The notes under the pieces were generated by a model. It was not told the origin of the DNA and did no database searches. It worked only from the letters and a program-made list of their open reading frames with translations. 64,000 bases of DNA from Solirubrobacterales bacterium (GTDB taxonomy: Bacteria; Actinomycetota; Thermoleophilia; Solirubrobacterales; 70-9). The translations under genes were made by a program, and so were the position numbers. The DNA lies in NCBI GenBank assembly GCA_023958085.1, contig JAMLGI010000009.1:1-64000 (forward strand). Reading direction: 5' to 3'. Shown one piece after another: positions 47,273 to 56,702 of this stretch; position 1 is the first letter of the stretch; each line of letters opens with the position of its first letter.

Positions 47273-49246
47273 CTACCGGGTGCTGTCCGGGGGCGAGGGG
47301 CGCAGATGATGTTCGTGCGCTTCCTGCTCGGCCCGGATCACGTGCATCACCGCGTTGATCAGGGCCAGATGGGTAAATGCCTGGGGGAAGTTCCCCAGGT
47401 GCCGGCCCGAGCGGGGATCGATCTCCTCGGCATAGAGCTGTAGCGAGGAGGCGAAGCCGAGCAGGCGCTCACAGAGCTGACGGGCCTGGTCGAGTTCACC
47501 GATCTCGACCAGCGCGGAGACCAGCCAGAAGGAGCAGATCGTGAAGCTGCCTTCCTCGCCGTTCAGTCCGTCGTCGGTCTGGTCGGTGCGGTAGCGCAGG
47601 ACCAGTCCATCGACCGAGAGCTCGTCGCCGATCGCCAGCACCGTGTCCCTGATCCGGGGGTCTGTCGCCGGCAGGAAACGGACCAGCGGCATCAGCAGGC
47701 AGGAGGCATCGAGTGCGTCGGTGTCGTAGTGCTGGGTGAACACCCCCCGTTCGTCGAGTGCGTTCTCACAGATGTCGGCGTGGATCTCGTCGGCGGCCAG
47801 CTGCCACTCTTCGGCCAGGCCGTGTTCATCCCGGAGCCTGGCCAGACGGGCGCCGCGATCCGCGGCCACCCAGCACATCAATTTCGAGGAGGTGAAGTGG
47901 CGCGGCTCCCCCCGGACCTCCCAGATCCCGTGATCCGTCTTCCGCCAGTTCTCGAGCGCCGAATGGACCTGGCGCTTCAGTACCGGCCAGATCTCCTCCG
48001 GCATCCCGTCTCGCGATTTTGTGTGGAGGTAGAACGAGTCCAGGACCGTCCCCCAGACGTCGTGCTGGCGCTGACCGTAAGCCCCGTTTCCGATCCGGAC
48101 CGGTGAGGCTCCCTCGTAACCGTGGAGGTGATCGAGGATCTCCTCGTCCAGCTGTCTGGTGCCATCGACCCCGTACATGACCTGGAGTTCGTCGCTCTCG
48201 GCGGCAACGTCGGCGATGAAGTAGAAGAAGTCGTTTGCTTCCCAGTCGAATCCGAGGGTGTAGAGACCCCAGAGGGTGAAGGTGGAGTCCCGGATCCAGG
48301 AGTAGCGGTAGTCCCAGTTGCGTTCCCCGCCGGGAGTTTCCGGGAGGGAGGTGGTTGCGGCGGCGATCAGGGCGCCGGTCGGTGCGTAGGTCAGCCCCTT
48401 CAGGGTGAGTGCCGAGCGCTCGAGATAGCTTCGCCAGGGGTGGTCGGGGAAGTTTCCGCGGGCGAGCCAGTTCTGCCAGTGGTGAGCGGTCCAGACCAGT
48501 CGGTCGTAGCCCTCGTCGTAGTCGGCCGGCCCCGGATTGTCGCTCCAGGAAAGCGCGACGTAGCGTGTGTCACCCTGCCGGAGCAGGGTCCGGGCGGTGG
48601 CCCGGGGACCCTCGAAGCCGAGGTTCAGGTCGGTCTTCAGCTTCAGTTCGAGATCGACTCCGTCGGCGGTCGCCATTCCCTCGTGATAGGCGTCACCGGT
48701 GTACTCCCACCGGGCCGGGCGGCGGCCGTAGTCGAACACCGGGGTGCAGTCCAGCGTGAGCTGGACTTCGCCGTAGACGCAGCGAACCATCCTGAGCAGC
48801 ACATGCTCGGCGTCGTAGTCGGTCGGTGCCCGGCGGTGGGTGTTCGACCGGTCCTGCCGGTGGCGCCAGGGACCGATCAGGAGAACGTCGCGGACGATGA
48901 TCCAGCCGTCACCGGTACCCCAGCTGGTCTCGAGAATGTTGGTGCCGGGCAGGTAGTGACGGGCGGCCGGCACATTGATCTCGGCGGGGCCGAGCCGGAA
49001 CTTGCCGGCGCTGCGGTCGAGGATCGAGCCAAAAACTGAGGGTGAGTCGAAGCGGGGCAGGCAGAGCCACTCGATGTTCCCGCTGGGGGCGACCAGGGCG
49101 GCCACCTCGCCGTCGGAGAGAAAACCGTAGTCGGCGATCGGCGGGTAGGGAGAAACCCCATGGGTGGGCCCGGAGCCGGGCTGGGTCTCCCAGACCGGAC
49201 CGAACTGGCCGCTGCCGGGGATCGGTTCGAAGGTTCCGTTGCTCAC
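47273..49246 (-). CDS. Glycoside hydrolase family 15 protein (glucoamylase/trehalase-like)
   Basis: The 657-residue protein from GTG 49246 has an N-terminal beta-sandwich starting PIADYGFLSDGEVAALVAPSGNIEWLCLPRFDSPSVFG and the catalytic alpha/alpha barrel with GGERNWDYRYSWIRDSTFTLWGLYTLGF and the acid/base region NGEEGSFTICSFWLVSALVE. GH15 enzymes with this N-terminus include mycobacterial trehalase, so hydrolysis of trehalose or alpha-glucans is likely. No signal peptide is seen, so it is cytoplasmic. The frame is open to 49336 but that would overlap the divergent ABC-F gene. Confidence 0.88.
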   Translation of the reverse strand: MSNGTFEPIPGSGQFGPVWETQPGSGPTHGVSPYPPIADYGFLSDGEVAALVAPSGNIEWLCLPRFDSPSVFGSILDRSAGKFRLGPAEINVPAARHYLPGTNILETSWGTGDGWIIVRDVLLIGPWRHRQDRSNTHRRAPTDYDAEHVLLRMVRCVYGEVQLTLDCTPVFDYGRRPARWEYTGDAYHEGMATADGVDLELKLKTDLNLGFEGPRATARTLLRQGDTRYVALSWSDNPGPADYDEGYDRLVWTAHHWQNWLARGNFPDHPWRSYLERSALTLKGLTYAPTGALIAAATTSLPETPGGERNWDYRYSWIRDSTFTLWGLYTLGFDWEANDFFYFIADVAAESDELQVMYGVDGTRQLDEEILDHLHGYEGASPVRIGNGAYGQRQHDVWGTVLDSFYLHTKSRDGMPEEIWPVLKRQVHSALENWRKTDHGIWEVRGEPRHFTSSKLMCWVAADRGARLARLRDEHGLAEEWQLAADEIHADICENALDERGVFTQHYDTDALDASCLLMPLVRFLPATDPRIRDTVLAIGDELSVDGLVLRYRTDQTDDGLNGEEGSFTICSFWLVSALVEIGELDQARQLCERLLGFASSLQLYAEEIDPRSGRHLGNFPQAFTHLALINAVMHVIRAEQEAHEHHLRPSPPDSTR

Positions 49247-49300
49247 CGCCCCGGATGCTGACAGAACAACTCCCCGGCTGGATGCGACACTTGAGGCTGA

Positions 49301-51208
49301 ATGTCGGTAGTCATCGCAACCTCGATCGGGATCCACGTGGCCGGAGAGCCACTGTTTTCCGATGTCTCCTTCCGGCTCGGCCGGGGTGACCGGATGACGC
49401 TGTCCGGGCGAAACGGGGCCGGCAAGTCAACCCTGCTCAGGATTCTTGCCGGCGAGGCCGACAACGACTCCGGTTCGATCAAGCTCACCAAGGGCGCAAG
49501 GGTTGCCCTTCACGATCAGCGGCCGCCCCGAGACCGGAACCTGGAGCTCGGCGAGTACGTCTTCTCCGGCCGGGCCGACGTGATCGAGACCGAGCGGGAA
49601 CTGGAACGGCTGGAGCAGCTGATGTCGGAGGGCGATCACGGCGAGGCGACGATGGCGGAGTACGCCTCGGCCCAGCAGCGGCTCGATCTGGCCGGCGGAT
49701 ACCGGTGGCGCGACGAGGTGAGAACCGTGCTTCGAGGCCTCGGCTTCCCGGACGAGCAGCTTTCGCGGCCACTCACGAGTTTCTCCGGCGGTGAACTGAC
49801 CCGGGCGTCACTGGCCCGGGCGCTCGCCGCGGGGGGCGACCTGTTGCTCCTGGACGAGCCCACCAACCACCTCGACATCCCCACCCTGGAGTGGCTTGAG
49901 GGATATCTGGTTGATCTCGACGTGGCCGTGGTCCTGGTCGCCCACGACCGCTGGTTCCTCGAGTCGGTCGGTACCTCGGTCCTCGAGCTGGAGGCCGGCC
50001 GGGCCCGCTTCTTCGCCGGTCCATGGCACGCCTGGCGCAAGGAGCAGGCGGCCCGCGAGGTGGCGCTCGGCAAGCAGATCGAGAAGCAGGAAGCCGAGAT
50101 TGCCCGCATGGAACGCTTCGTCGAACGCTTCCGCTACAAGGCGACCAAGGCGAGGCAGGCCCAGTCCCGGCTCAAGCAGATCGAGAAGGTCAAGGCGAAG
50201 GCGGTCTCCCGGGACCCGAGCGACGATCGCCGCATGGAGTTCTCCTTCCTCAACCCGGAGCGGGCCAGTCGGGTGGTACTCAGGCTGGTCAACGGAAGGA
50301 TCGAGGTGCCCGGAAGAGTTCTGCTCGAACACGCGGACTTTCTGGTCGAACGGGATGAACATGTGGTGCTGATCGGGCCGAACGGAGCCGGCAAGACCAC
50401 CCTGATGGCCACCCTGGCCGGAGAACGCAAGCCGGCCTCCGGCTCGGTCCGTCTCGGGCACAACGCCAGAGTCGGGTACCTGTCGCAGCACGCCGAGAGC
50501 GCGTCCGGAGACGGGACGGTGCTGGAGGCGGCGGCCCGGGAGACCGGTCTCACCGGCCAGAAGGTCCGGGACCTGCTCGGACAGTTCCTGTTCTCGGGGG
50601 ATGAGGTCAACAAGAAGCTGACCGACATCTCGGGCGGGGAGCAGCGACGGCTTTCACTGGCGATCCTGGTCGCATCGGGGGCCAACCTGCTGCTGCTGGA
50701 CGAGCCGACCAACCATCTCGACATCGAAAGCCGCGAGGCTCTGGAGGACGCCCTGCGAGCCTTCCCCGGGGCGCTGATCCTGATCTCGCACGACCGGGCA
50801 CTGCTTGAGGCGGTCGGGGACCGCACTCTGCTCTGCGAGGACGGAAAGCTGAGCAATCACATGTTCGGCTGGGCCGAGTTCCAGAAGCGCCGCGACGAGG
50901 AAGATCAACGAGAGCTCGAAACCTCCCGGCCGCAGCGCTCCGCCTCGGCCAACGCCAGGCGGGGAGGCTCACCGGGGAAGGAAGCGGCCCGGGCCAGACG
51001 CCGGGTGGCCGGGCTCGAAGCAAAGATTGAGCGGGCCGAGCGAAATCTGGCCGAGCTCGAGGACGAACTTGCCGATCCGGCCCGCTGGTCAACCCCGGAA
51101 AAGAGCGAAACGGCCAACCGACTTCACCGGGAGGCCAGGGATCGGGTCGCCGAGCTCTACGAACAGTGGGAAGAGGCCGATCTCGCCGCCGCGGCGGCGG
51201 GTGGGTGA
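49301..51208 (+). CDS. ABC-F family ATPase
   Basis: ABC-F proteins are cytosolic ATPases with two ABC domains and no membrane part; they bind the ribosomal E site and relieve stalling or protect against antibiotics. The 635 residues contain P-loops SGRNGAGKST and GPNGAGKTT, signatures SGGELTRAS and SGGEQRRLS, and Walker B LLLDEPTNHLD in both halves. A linker of charged helices lies between them, and a C-terminal coiled coil (AEQNLAELEDEL-type) closes the protein. Whether it is an antibiotic-resistance or housekeeping (Uup/EttA-like) member is unclear. Confidence 0.92.
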   Translation: MSVVIATSIGIHVAGEPLFSDVSFRLGRGDRMTLSGRNGAGKSTLLRILAGEADNDSGSIKLTKGARVALHDQRPPRDRNLELGEYVFSGRADVIETERELERLEQLMSEGDHGEATMAEYASAQQRLDLAGGYRWRDEVRTVLRGLGFPDEQLSRPLTSFSGGELTRASLARALAAGGDLLLLDEPTNHLDIPTLEWLEGYLVDLDVAVVLVAHDRWFLESVGTSVLELEAGRARFFAGPWHAWRKEQAAREVALGKQIEKQEAEIARMERFVERFRYKATKARQAQSRLKQIEKVKAKAVSRDPSDDRRMEFSFLNPERASRVVLRLVNGRIEVPGRVLLEHADFLVERDEHVVLIGPNGAGKTTLMATLAGERKPASGSVRLGHNARVGYLSQHAESASGDGTVLEAAARETGLTGQKVRDLLGQFLFSGDEVNKKLTDISGGEQRRLSLAILVASGANLLLLDEPTNHLDIESREALEDALRAFPGALILISHDRALLEAVGDRTLLCEDGKLSNHMFGWAEFQKRRDEEDQRELETSRPQRSASANARRGGSPGKEAARARRRVAGLEAKIERAERNLAELEDELADPARWSTPEKSETANRLHREARDRVAELYEQWEEADLAAAAAGG

Positions 51209-51341
51209 GAGGCCCCGGGGCCAACCGGGCGGAACGCCCCGGCTGCCGGCTCGACTGGTCGGCAGGCGACGGCGGTGATAGTTTCGAACTGCCTTGAGTC
51301 TTGGGGAAAGTTGGCCGGGCGACATCAGGGGAAAGCAGGCG

Positions 51342-54300
51342 GTGGAGAGAAACTCAGACGAGGGTCGGATCGCGGAGGAGGCGCGGGTCAGGGATCAGTT
51401 CGGCCGGGCCCTGCTTGAACGTGCCGCCGCGTCTCCCCCGGTCGCCGACCGCCGTACCGACGAGCTCCGGGCGTTCGAGTCGGAGGATGGCTATCTGAAG
51501 ATCTGGCGCCGGGTGATCAGGCACGGGTCCGTGGTCGGGGTCACGATCGGCCTGATCGCCACCCTGATCGCCCTGCTGGAGCAGCTCTCCGGTCGAGCCC
51601 TGGTGACCAGCGAAACCCTGGCCGGTGTTCATCCGACCGCGCTGCTCACCCTGGTCCTGTTGCTGCTGCTCGGCACGGCGATCGTCAGCCTGATCGAGAC
51701 GCCGGTTTCGCCGTGGCGTCGTCGGCTGGCCGACCTCCTGGCCGGGCTGGTCTGCCTGCTGGCGCTGGCCGGTTTCGCCGCGATCCTCCTGCTCGGCGAT
51801 CCGGTTGCATGGCGCGATACCGGTTTCTTTCGGGATCCGTCGATGGCGGCCCTGCTGCTTTCGGCCCTGGTGGGGGTGGGTCTGCTGGCGGTCGATCGCA
51901 GCCCCCCGGGGTCGAGCGTGGAGTTCTGGCTGGTCCTGACAATCGGGCTGGTGGCGGAGGTCGGGTTCCTCAGCCGCGGGTATCGGGTTCCCGAGGTCTC
52001 CGAGACGATATCCCTCGACCTCTCCCTGATCGGCCTGTTCGGGGGAGCGATGCTGATCTTCGCCTACCTTGCGCTCAGGCCCCGTCGAGGACTGGCCGGG
52101 TTCCTCGGCGCGACCGGGGCAGGACCGGCGATGGCCCGGCTGCTCGCCCCGGTGGTTCTGGCGATCCCCTTCGTGCTGACGATGGGTCGGGAACTGGCCG
52201 GGCTGGCCCTGTCCGAACCGTCGGAGCTGATCTGGCTGATCGACGAGATCATCGTGGTCACCTCACTGTTCCTGATCGTCACCTACGCCTCCCGCCGGCT
52301 CCAGGTCTACTTTGAAGACTGGCGCGAGGCGGCCGACGAACTCAGTGAGCAGGCAGGGGTGCTGTCCGCGATGGCCGAGGGGGTCGCCCTGCTGAAGCTC
52401 GAGGACGAACGGATCGTTTTCACCAATCCGCAGTTCGACCGCATGCACGGCTACCCCCCGGGCGCGATGCTCGGCGAATCGATCCACATCATCCGTCCGC
52501 CGGACTCCACCGCCGAAGAGGTTCAGGACTGGCGTCGGGTTGGCCGGGAGCTGCTCGAAGACGGCCGGACCGAGTTTGAAACCCGGTCGCTGCGCCGGGA
52601 CGGAACGATCATCTGGTGCCGGTCGACCTCGATCCTGACCAACGACCCCCGGCACGGTCCGGTGATGATAATCGTCAGGAGCGACATCACCACCGAGCGC
52701 GAGGCGAAGGAAGCCGGTGCGGTGGCCGAAGCCAGGTTCCGCCAGGTGTTCGAGCAGAGCCCGATCGGCCTCGCCCTGGTCCGGCCCGACGGTGGTTTCG
52801 AACGGGTCAACCGAACCTTCGAGGAGATCACCGGCTACCCGGCCGCCGAACTCGAGGGCATGACCTTCGGCGAGATCACCCACCCCGACGACCTGGCCGA
52901 GGACGTGAGACAGGTAGCCGCCACATTCAGGGGCGAGATCGACGGTTATCAGCTCGAGAAGCGCTACATCCGCAAGGACGGTGCGACGGTGCGGGTTGAC
53001 CTGAGCGTGGTGATGCTGCGCGACGAGTCCGAGGACCGGAACGTGGCGCTGGGCATGGTCCAGGACGTGACCGAGCGGCACGAACTGAGCCGCAAGCTGC
53101 GCTTTCTGGCCGACCACGATCCGCTGACCGGGCTCTTCAACCGTCGGCGCTTCTCGCAGGAACTCGCCGGGGCGGTGGCTGCCGCGGACGGCGAGACCGG
53201 GCGTGGAATCGCGGTGATGGTCATCGACATCGACAACTTCAAGTACATCAACGACCGGTACGGCCACACGGTTGGTGACCGGGTGATCGTCCAGACCGGG
53301 GAGGTGCTGCGGGCCAGGATGCGGATTGGTGACGTGATCGCCCGGCAGGGGGGCGACGAGTTCGTACTACTGCTGACCGACATCGAGCTCGGTGCCGTCC
53401 CGGGGCTGGCCGAGGATCTGGTGAGGGAGATCTCCTCGAAATCCCGGACCGAGGGTCCGGGATTTCTGCCGGAGGTGACGGTCAGCATCGGTGTGGCGGT
53501 GAGCATCGTTCTCGGCAGCGAGGATCCGGAACGGCTGATCGGCGCCGCGGACCTCGCGATGTACGAGGCCAAGGATGCCGGGCGGAACGGCTTCCGGATC
53601 TTTGAACCGGGGGAGCGTTCCGGGTTCTCCCGTGGCGTGAACTGGTTCAACCGCATCAGGGAGGCGCTGGATCGGGATGAGTTCACGCTCTACTGCCAGC
53701 CCCTGGTGAGTCTCAAGGGCGACCCGACTCCGCAGTTCGAACTGCTGCTTCGGCTGCCCGCCCCAGACCGGGAGCCGGTTTCACCGAATGCCTTCATGCC
53801 GGTCGCCGAACGGCACAACCTGGTGGGCGAGATCGACCGCTGGGTGGCCCGGCAGGCGATCTCGATGTTGAGGGAGTGTGGCCCTTCCTGCCCGACCAGG
53901 CTCTTCGTCAACCTGTCGGGGCAGTCGGTCGGCGACATGGAGCTGGTGGCGATGATCGAGGACGAACTTCACCGCGCGGGAGTCGACCCCGGGCGGCTCG
54001 TTTTCGAGATCACCGAAACCAGCGCGATCGCCGATATCGACCGGGCCCGGCGCTTCACCTCGGAGATGTCCCGGGTCGGCTGCCAGATGGCGCTCGACGA
54101 TTTCGGGGCGGGGTTCGCCTCGTTCTACTACCTCAAACATGTGGCCGCCGACTACATCAAGATCGACGGAGAGTTCATCCGCAACCTGGTCGACGATCCG
54201 ACCAGCCAGCACCTGGTCCGGGCCCTCACGGACCTCGGGCGAGGCCTCGGCAAGCGGGTGGTGGCCGAGCATCTGGAAGACCAGGCGGCGATCGAACTGC

Positions 54301-54407
54301 TGGTCGGGTACGGGGTGGACTACGTGCAGGGCTTTCACTTCGGGCATCCCGGTCCGGCCACAATCGAGACGCTCACCGCGGCCAGAGAGCTCGGTCCTGC
54401 CGGCTGA
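51342..54407 (+). CDS. Membrane sensor with PAS, GGDEF and EAL domains (c-di-GMP signalling)
   Basis: The product has about 1021 residues. The N-terminal third has roughly seven or eight membrane helices, followed by two PAS domains (MHGYPPGAMLGESIHI and ITGYPAAELEGMTFGEITHP), a GGDEF domain with an intact RQGGDEF near residue 670, and an EAL domain from about 775. The EAL motif itself reads ELL (FELLLRL), but the other metal and catalytic residues look present: FVNLSG, FEITETSA, DDFGAGFASF, KIDG, VVAEHLED and YVQGFHFG. I chose GTG 51342 for its ribosome binding site (AGGGGAAAG). A TTG at 51294, 9 nt after TAGTTT, is the alternative. Confidence 0.92.
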   Translation: MERNSDEGRIAEEARVRDQFGRALLERAAASPPVADRRTDELRAFESEDGYLKIWRRVIRHGSVVGVTIGLIATLIALLEQLSGRALVTSETLAGVHPTALLTLVLLLLLGTAIVSLIETPVSPWRRRLADLLAGLVCLLALAGFAAILLLGDPVAWRDTGFFRDPSMAALLLSALVGVGLLAVDRSPPGSSVEFWLVLTIGLVAEVGFLSRGYRVPEVSETISLDLSLIGLFGGAMLIFAYLALRPRRGLAGFLGATGAGPAMARLLAPVVLAIPFVLTMGRELAGLALSEPSELIWLIDEIIVVTSLFLIVTYASRRLQVYFEDWREAADELSEQAGVLSAMAEGVALLKLEDERIVFTNPQFDRMHGYPPGAMLGESIHIIRPPDSTAEEVQDWRRVGRELLEDGRTEFETRSLRRDGTIIWCRSTSILTNDPRHGPVMIIVRSDITTEREAKEAGAVAEARFRQVFEQSPIGLALVRPDGGFERVNRTFEEITGYPAAELEGMTFGEITHPDDLAEDVRQVAATFRGEIDGYQLEKRYIRKDGATVRVDLSVVMLRDESEDRNVALGMVQDVTERHELSRKLRFLADHDPLTGLFNRRRFSQELAGAVAAADGETGRGIAVMVIDIDNFKYINDRYGHTVGDRVIVQTGEVLRARMRIGDVIARQGGDEFVLLLTDIELGAVPGLAEDLVREISSKSRTEGPGFLPEVTVSIGVAVSIVLGSEDPERLIGAADLAMYEAKDAGRNGFRIFEPGERSGFSRGVNWFNRIREALDRDEFTLYCQPLVSLKGDPTPQFELLLRLPAPDREPVSPNAFMPVAERHNLVGEIDRWVARQAISMLRECGPSCPTRLFVNLSGQSVGDMELVAMIEDELHRAGVDPGRLVFEITETSAIADIDRARRFTSEMSRVGCQMALDDFGAGFASFYYLKHVAADYIKIDGEFIRNLVDDPTSQHLVRALTDLGRGLGKRVVAEHLEDQAAIELLVGYGVDYVQGFHFGHPGPATIETLTAARELGPAG

Positions 54408-54425
54408 TGCCGATGCGGCTGGCGG

Positions 54426-54887
54426 TCAGCCTCGGCGGGCCCGCCAGGCAACCAGCTTGCGGCCGAAGGCCGGGGTCGCACTGGAGGCGAGGTGCTCGGC
54501 CTCGGCCTGGGCTTCGGCCGGGTCCAGCCCGAGCACGTCGTGGGTGAGATCCCGGGCCGCGGTTCTCCGGGAAGTGAGGACCAGGGCGGCGCTGGTGCCC
54601 TGCGGGGTGAGGCTCAGGTCCTCGGCCGAGATCAGACCCATTTCACGGATCCGGCGCACCATCTGCAGGGCGGACGGCTGCGAGACCTTGAGCTCCCGGG
54701 CGAGCTCCGCCTGGGTCGGTGGCCGGCCCTCATGATTCAGGTCGAACAGGGCCAGCACGTAGCGAGCGACCCCCTCGCTCATCTCCACGCAGGGGGCCTC
54801 CGGAAGCGGCAGCGAACCCTCGCTCGGCGCTTCGGAACTGCCAGCCGGGCCGTCGTCCGTGGTTCTGTCGGTCGATTCCGCGTTCAA
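54426..54887 (-). CDS. DtxR/MntR-family metal-dependent regulator
   Basis: The 153-residue protein has the DtxR winged helix-turn-helix (GVARYVLALFDLNHEGRPPTQAELARELKVSQPSALQMVRRIREMGLI) and a dimerisation part, but ends shortly after (AFGRKLVAWRARRG) with no SH3-like third domain. Classic metal-binding residues of MntR are not clearly seen. The first 35 residues are a Ser/Glu/Pro-rich tail; ATG 54782 is an alternative start that would remove it. A TAGAAT box at 54904-54899 precedes TTG 54887. It is divergent from the amino-acid importer and may regulate it, which is inference. Confidence 0.75.
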   Translation of the reverse strand: MNAESTDRTTDDGPAGSSEAPSEGSLPLPEAPCVEMSEGVARYVLALFDLNHEGRPPTQAELARELKVSQPSALQMVRRIREMGLISAEDLSLTPQGTSAALVLTSRRTAARDLTHDVLGLDPAEAQAEAEHLASSATPAFGRKLVAWRARRG

Positions 54888-54898
54888 GTGTGATTCGG

Positions 54899-54943
54899 AT
54901 TCTACCGCCGACCCGGCATCACCGGGGCCGCTTCAACTACGCT
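54899..54943. promoter_or_regulatory. Divergent promoter region between the DtxR-like gene and glnH
   Basis: The minus strand has TAGAAT (54904 down to 54899) reading towards the regulator, and the plus strand has TACGCT (54938-54943) reading towards glnH, about 33 nt before its start. An operator for the regulator would be expected here, but I see no clear palindrome. Confidence 0.4.
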
Positions 54944-54975
54944 GGCCTGCGTCCCTCGTCCGATCGGAGAGAACC

Positions 54976-55848
54976 TTGATCAGAAAATCGCTTGCTTTCC
55001 TGCTTTTCGCCATGCTCGCGCTGGGCCTTGCCACGGGTTGTGGTTCGGAGTCATCCAGCGACAAGAGCGGGGGTGCAACCGGGGAAAGCACGGCCGCCAA
55101 GGACTGCAGTCCGGAGGGCCTGGACACGCTCAAGTCCGGGGTCCTGACGATCGCCACCGACAGCCCGGCCTATCCGCCCTACTTCGAAGACGACGATCCC
55201 AGCAACGGTCGTGGTTTCGAGAGCGCGGTGGCCTACGCGATCGCCGGGGAGCTTGGCTTCACCGATTCCCAGGTGGAGTGGGTCAAGGTTCCGTTCAACG
55301 CTTCGTACGCGCCGGGTGAAAAGAAGTTCGATTTTGACGTGAACCAGATCTCGATCACCGCGGCCCGGGAGAAGGTGGTCACCTTCTCGGTTCCGTACTA
55401 CACCGCCAACCAGGCGATCCTGGTTGCCAAGGACTCGGACCTGAAGGACATCACCAGCCTCGACCAGCTCTCCGACGCCAGGATCGGGGTACAGATCGGG
55501 ACCACCAGCCTGGAAGCGGTCAAGGAGTCGATCGACCCGGCGACCGACCCCAAGGTGTTCGACAACTCGAACGACGTGGTCACCGCCCTCAAGCAGGGTC
55601 AGGTTGACGCGGTTGTTCTCGATCTGCCGACCGCGATCTACCTGCGCGATGCCGAGCTGCCGGGTTCCCGGGTGCTGGGTCAGTTCGAGGCTGAAGGAGG
55701 CGATCAGTGGGGCGCTCTGATGGCCAAGGACTCGCCGCTCGCCACCTGCGTGAACAAGGCGATCGAGTCGCTCGAGTCGAGCGGGCGTCTGGAGGAGATC
55801 ACCAACAAGTGGATGAGCGAGTCAGCCGCCGCGCCGATGCTGGACTGA
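54976..55848 (+). CDS. Amino-acid ABC transporter substrate-binding lipoprotein (GlnH/FliY type)
   Basis: The 290-residue protein from TTG 54976 (Shine-Dalgarno GGAGAG) has a lipoprotein signal: a basic start, a hydrophobic core (LLFAMLALGLATGC) and a lipidated Cys, so it is anchored outside the membrane. The mature part is a periplasmic-binding-protein type 2 fold (GVLTIATDSPAYPPYFEDDDP, FDFDVNQISIT, LSDARIGVQIGTTSLEAVKE). The ligand is probably glutamine, glutamate or another polar amino acid. The permease and ATPase follow. Confidence 0.88.
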   Translation: MIRKSLAFLLFAMLALGLATGCGSESSSDKSGGATGESTAAKDCSPEGLDTLKSGVLTIATDSPAYPPYFEDDDPSNGRGFESAVAYAIAGELGFTDSQVEWVKVPFNASYAPGEKKFDFDVNQISITAAREKVVTFSVPYYTANQAILVAKDSDLKDITSLDQLSDARIGVQIGTTSLEAVKESIDPATDPKVFDNSNDVVTALKQGQVDAVVLDLPTAIYLRDAELPGSRVLGQFEAEGGDQWGALMAKDSPLATCVNKAIESLESSGRLEEITNKWMSESAAAPMLD

Positions 55849-56702
55849 GCCCGCCGGACCCCCCGGTTGCGGGTTCCCCTTCCGGGGGTGATCGTCGCCA
55901 CGCACGGGCACGGGCGCGCCACGTCCGTGCCCGCCGTGGCCAGGCGATCGCGGTGGTCTCCTCGATCGTCGTCCTCGGCGGTCTGCTCACGGCGATCCTG
56001 ACCAGCTCCGGCTGGCCGGACGTCCGTGAGACCTTCTTTTCGGCCGAGTCCTTCCGCACCAACTTTCCGGACATCCTGCGCGGGTTCTGGCTCGACGTGA
56101 AGATGTTCATGGCGGTAGAGGTGATCGTGCTCGTCCTTGGCCTCCTGATCGCCGTCGTCCGCACCAGCCGAAACCCGGCGCTTTTCCCGATCCGCCTGCT
56201 GGCCGCCGCCTACTGCGACTTCTTTCGTGGCGTTCCGGTGATCCTGCTGGTCTACCTGGTCGGTTTCGGACTGCCGGCACTTGAGCTCTCGGGGGTGCCG
56301 TCCAACCCGATCATCCTCGCCTGCCTCGCCCTCTCCCTCGCCTACAGCTCCTACGTGGCCGAGGTCTACCGGGCCGGGATCAAGTCGATCCACCCGAGCC
56401 AGATCGATTCCGCCCTGGCGATCGGCCTGACCCGGATTCAGGCCCTGCGACACGTGGTTCTGCCGCAGGCCATCCGTCGGGTCCGGCCACCCCTCCTGAA
56501 TGACTTCATTTCGCTGCAGAAGGATGTCGCCCTGGTTTCGGTGCTGGGCATCGCCGAAGCCTTCCGGATCGCCCAGATCGAGTCGCTGGCCTCGTTCAAC
56601 TACACCCCCCTGCTTGCCGCGGCCTCGCTCTACCTGCTGGTGACGATCCCGATGGCCCGTCTGCTGGATCACATCACCGACCGGGAGGAGATCAACGCAT
56701 GA
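55809..56702 (+). CDS. Amino-acid ABC transporter permease (GlnP/HisM type)
   Basis: This permease forms the membrane channel of the importer. It has an N-terminal helix (AVVSSIVVLGGLLTAILTS) and a core of about five helices. The EAA loop reads EVYRAGIKSIHPSQIDSALAIGLTRIQALRHVVLPQAI. The start is uncertain: GTG 55809 (about 298 residues) overlaps glnH by 40 nt and has GGAGGA upstream; no ATG or GTG lies between the glnH stop and the first helix in this frame, though a CTG at 55845 overlaps the glnH stop. The glnQ start overlaps its stop by 4 nt. Confidence 0.85.
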   Translation: MDERVSRRADAGLSPPDPPVAGSPSGGDRRHARARARHVRARRGQAIAVVSSIVVLGGLLTAILTSSGWPDVRETFFSAESFRTNFPDILRGFWLDVKMFMAVEVIVLVLGLLIAVVRTSRNPALFPIRLLAAAYCDFFRGVPVILLVYLVGFGLPALELSGVPSNPIILACLALSLAYSSYVAEVYRAGIKSIHPSQIDSALAIGLTRIQALRHVVLPQAIRRVRPPLLNDFISLQKDVALVSVLGIAEAFRIAQIESLASFNYTPLLAAASLYLLVTIPMARLLDHITDREEINA

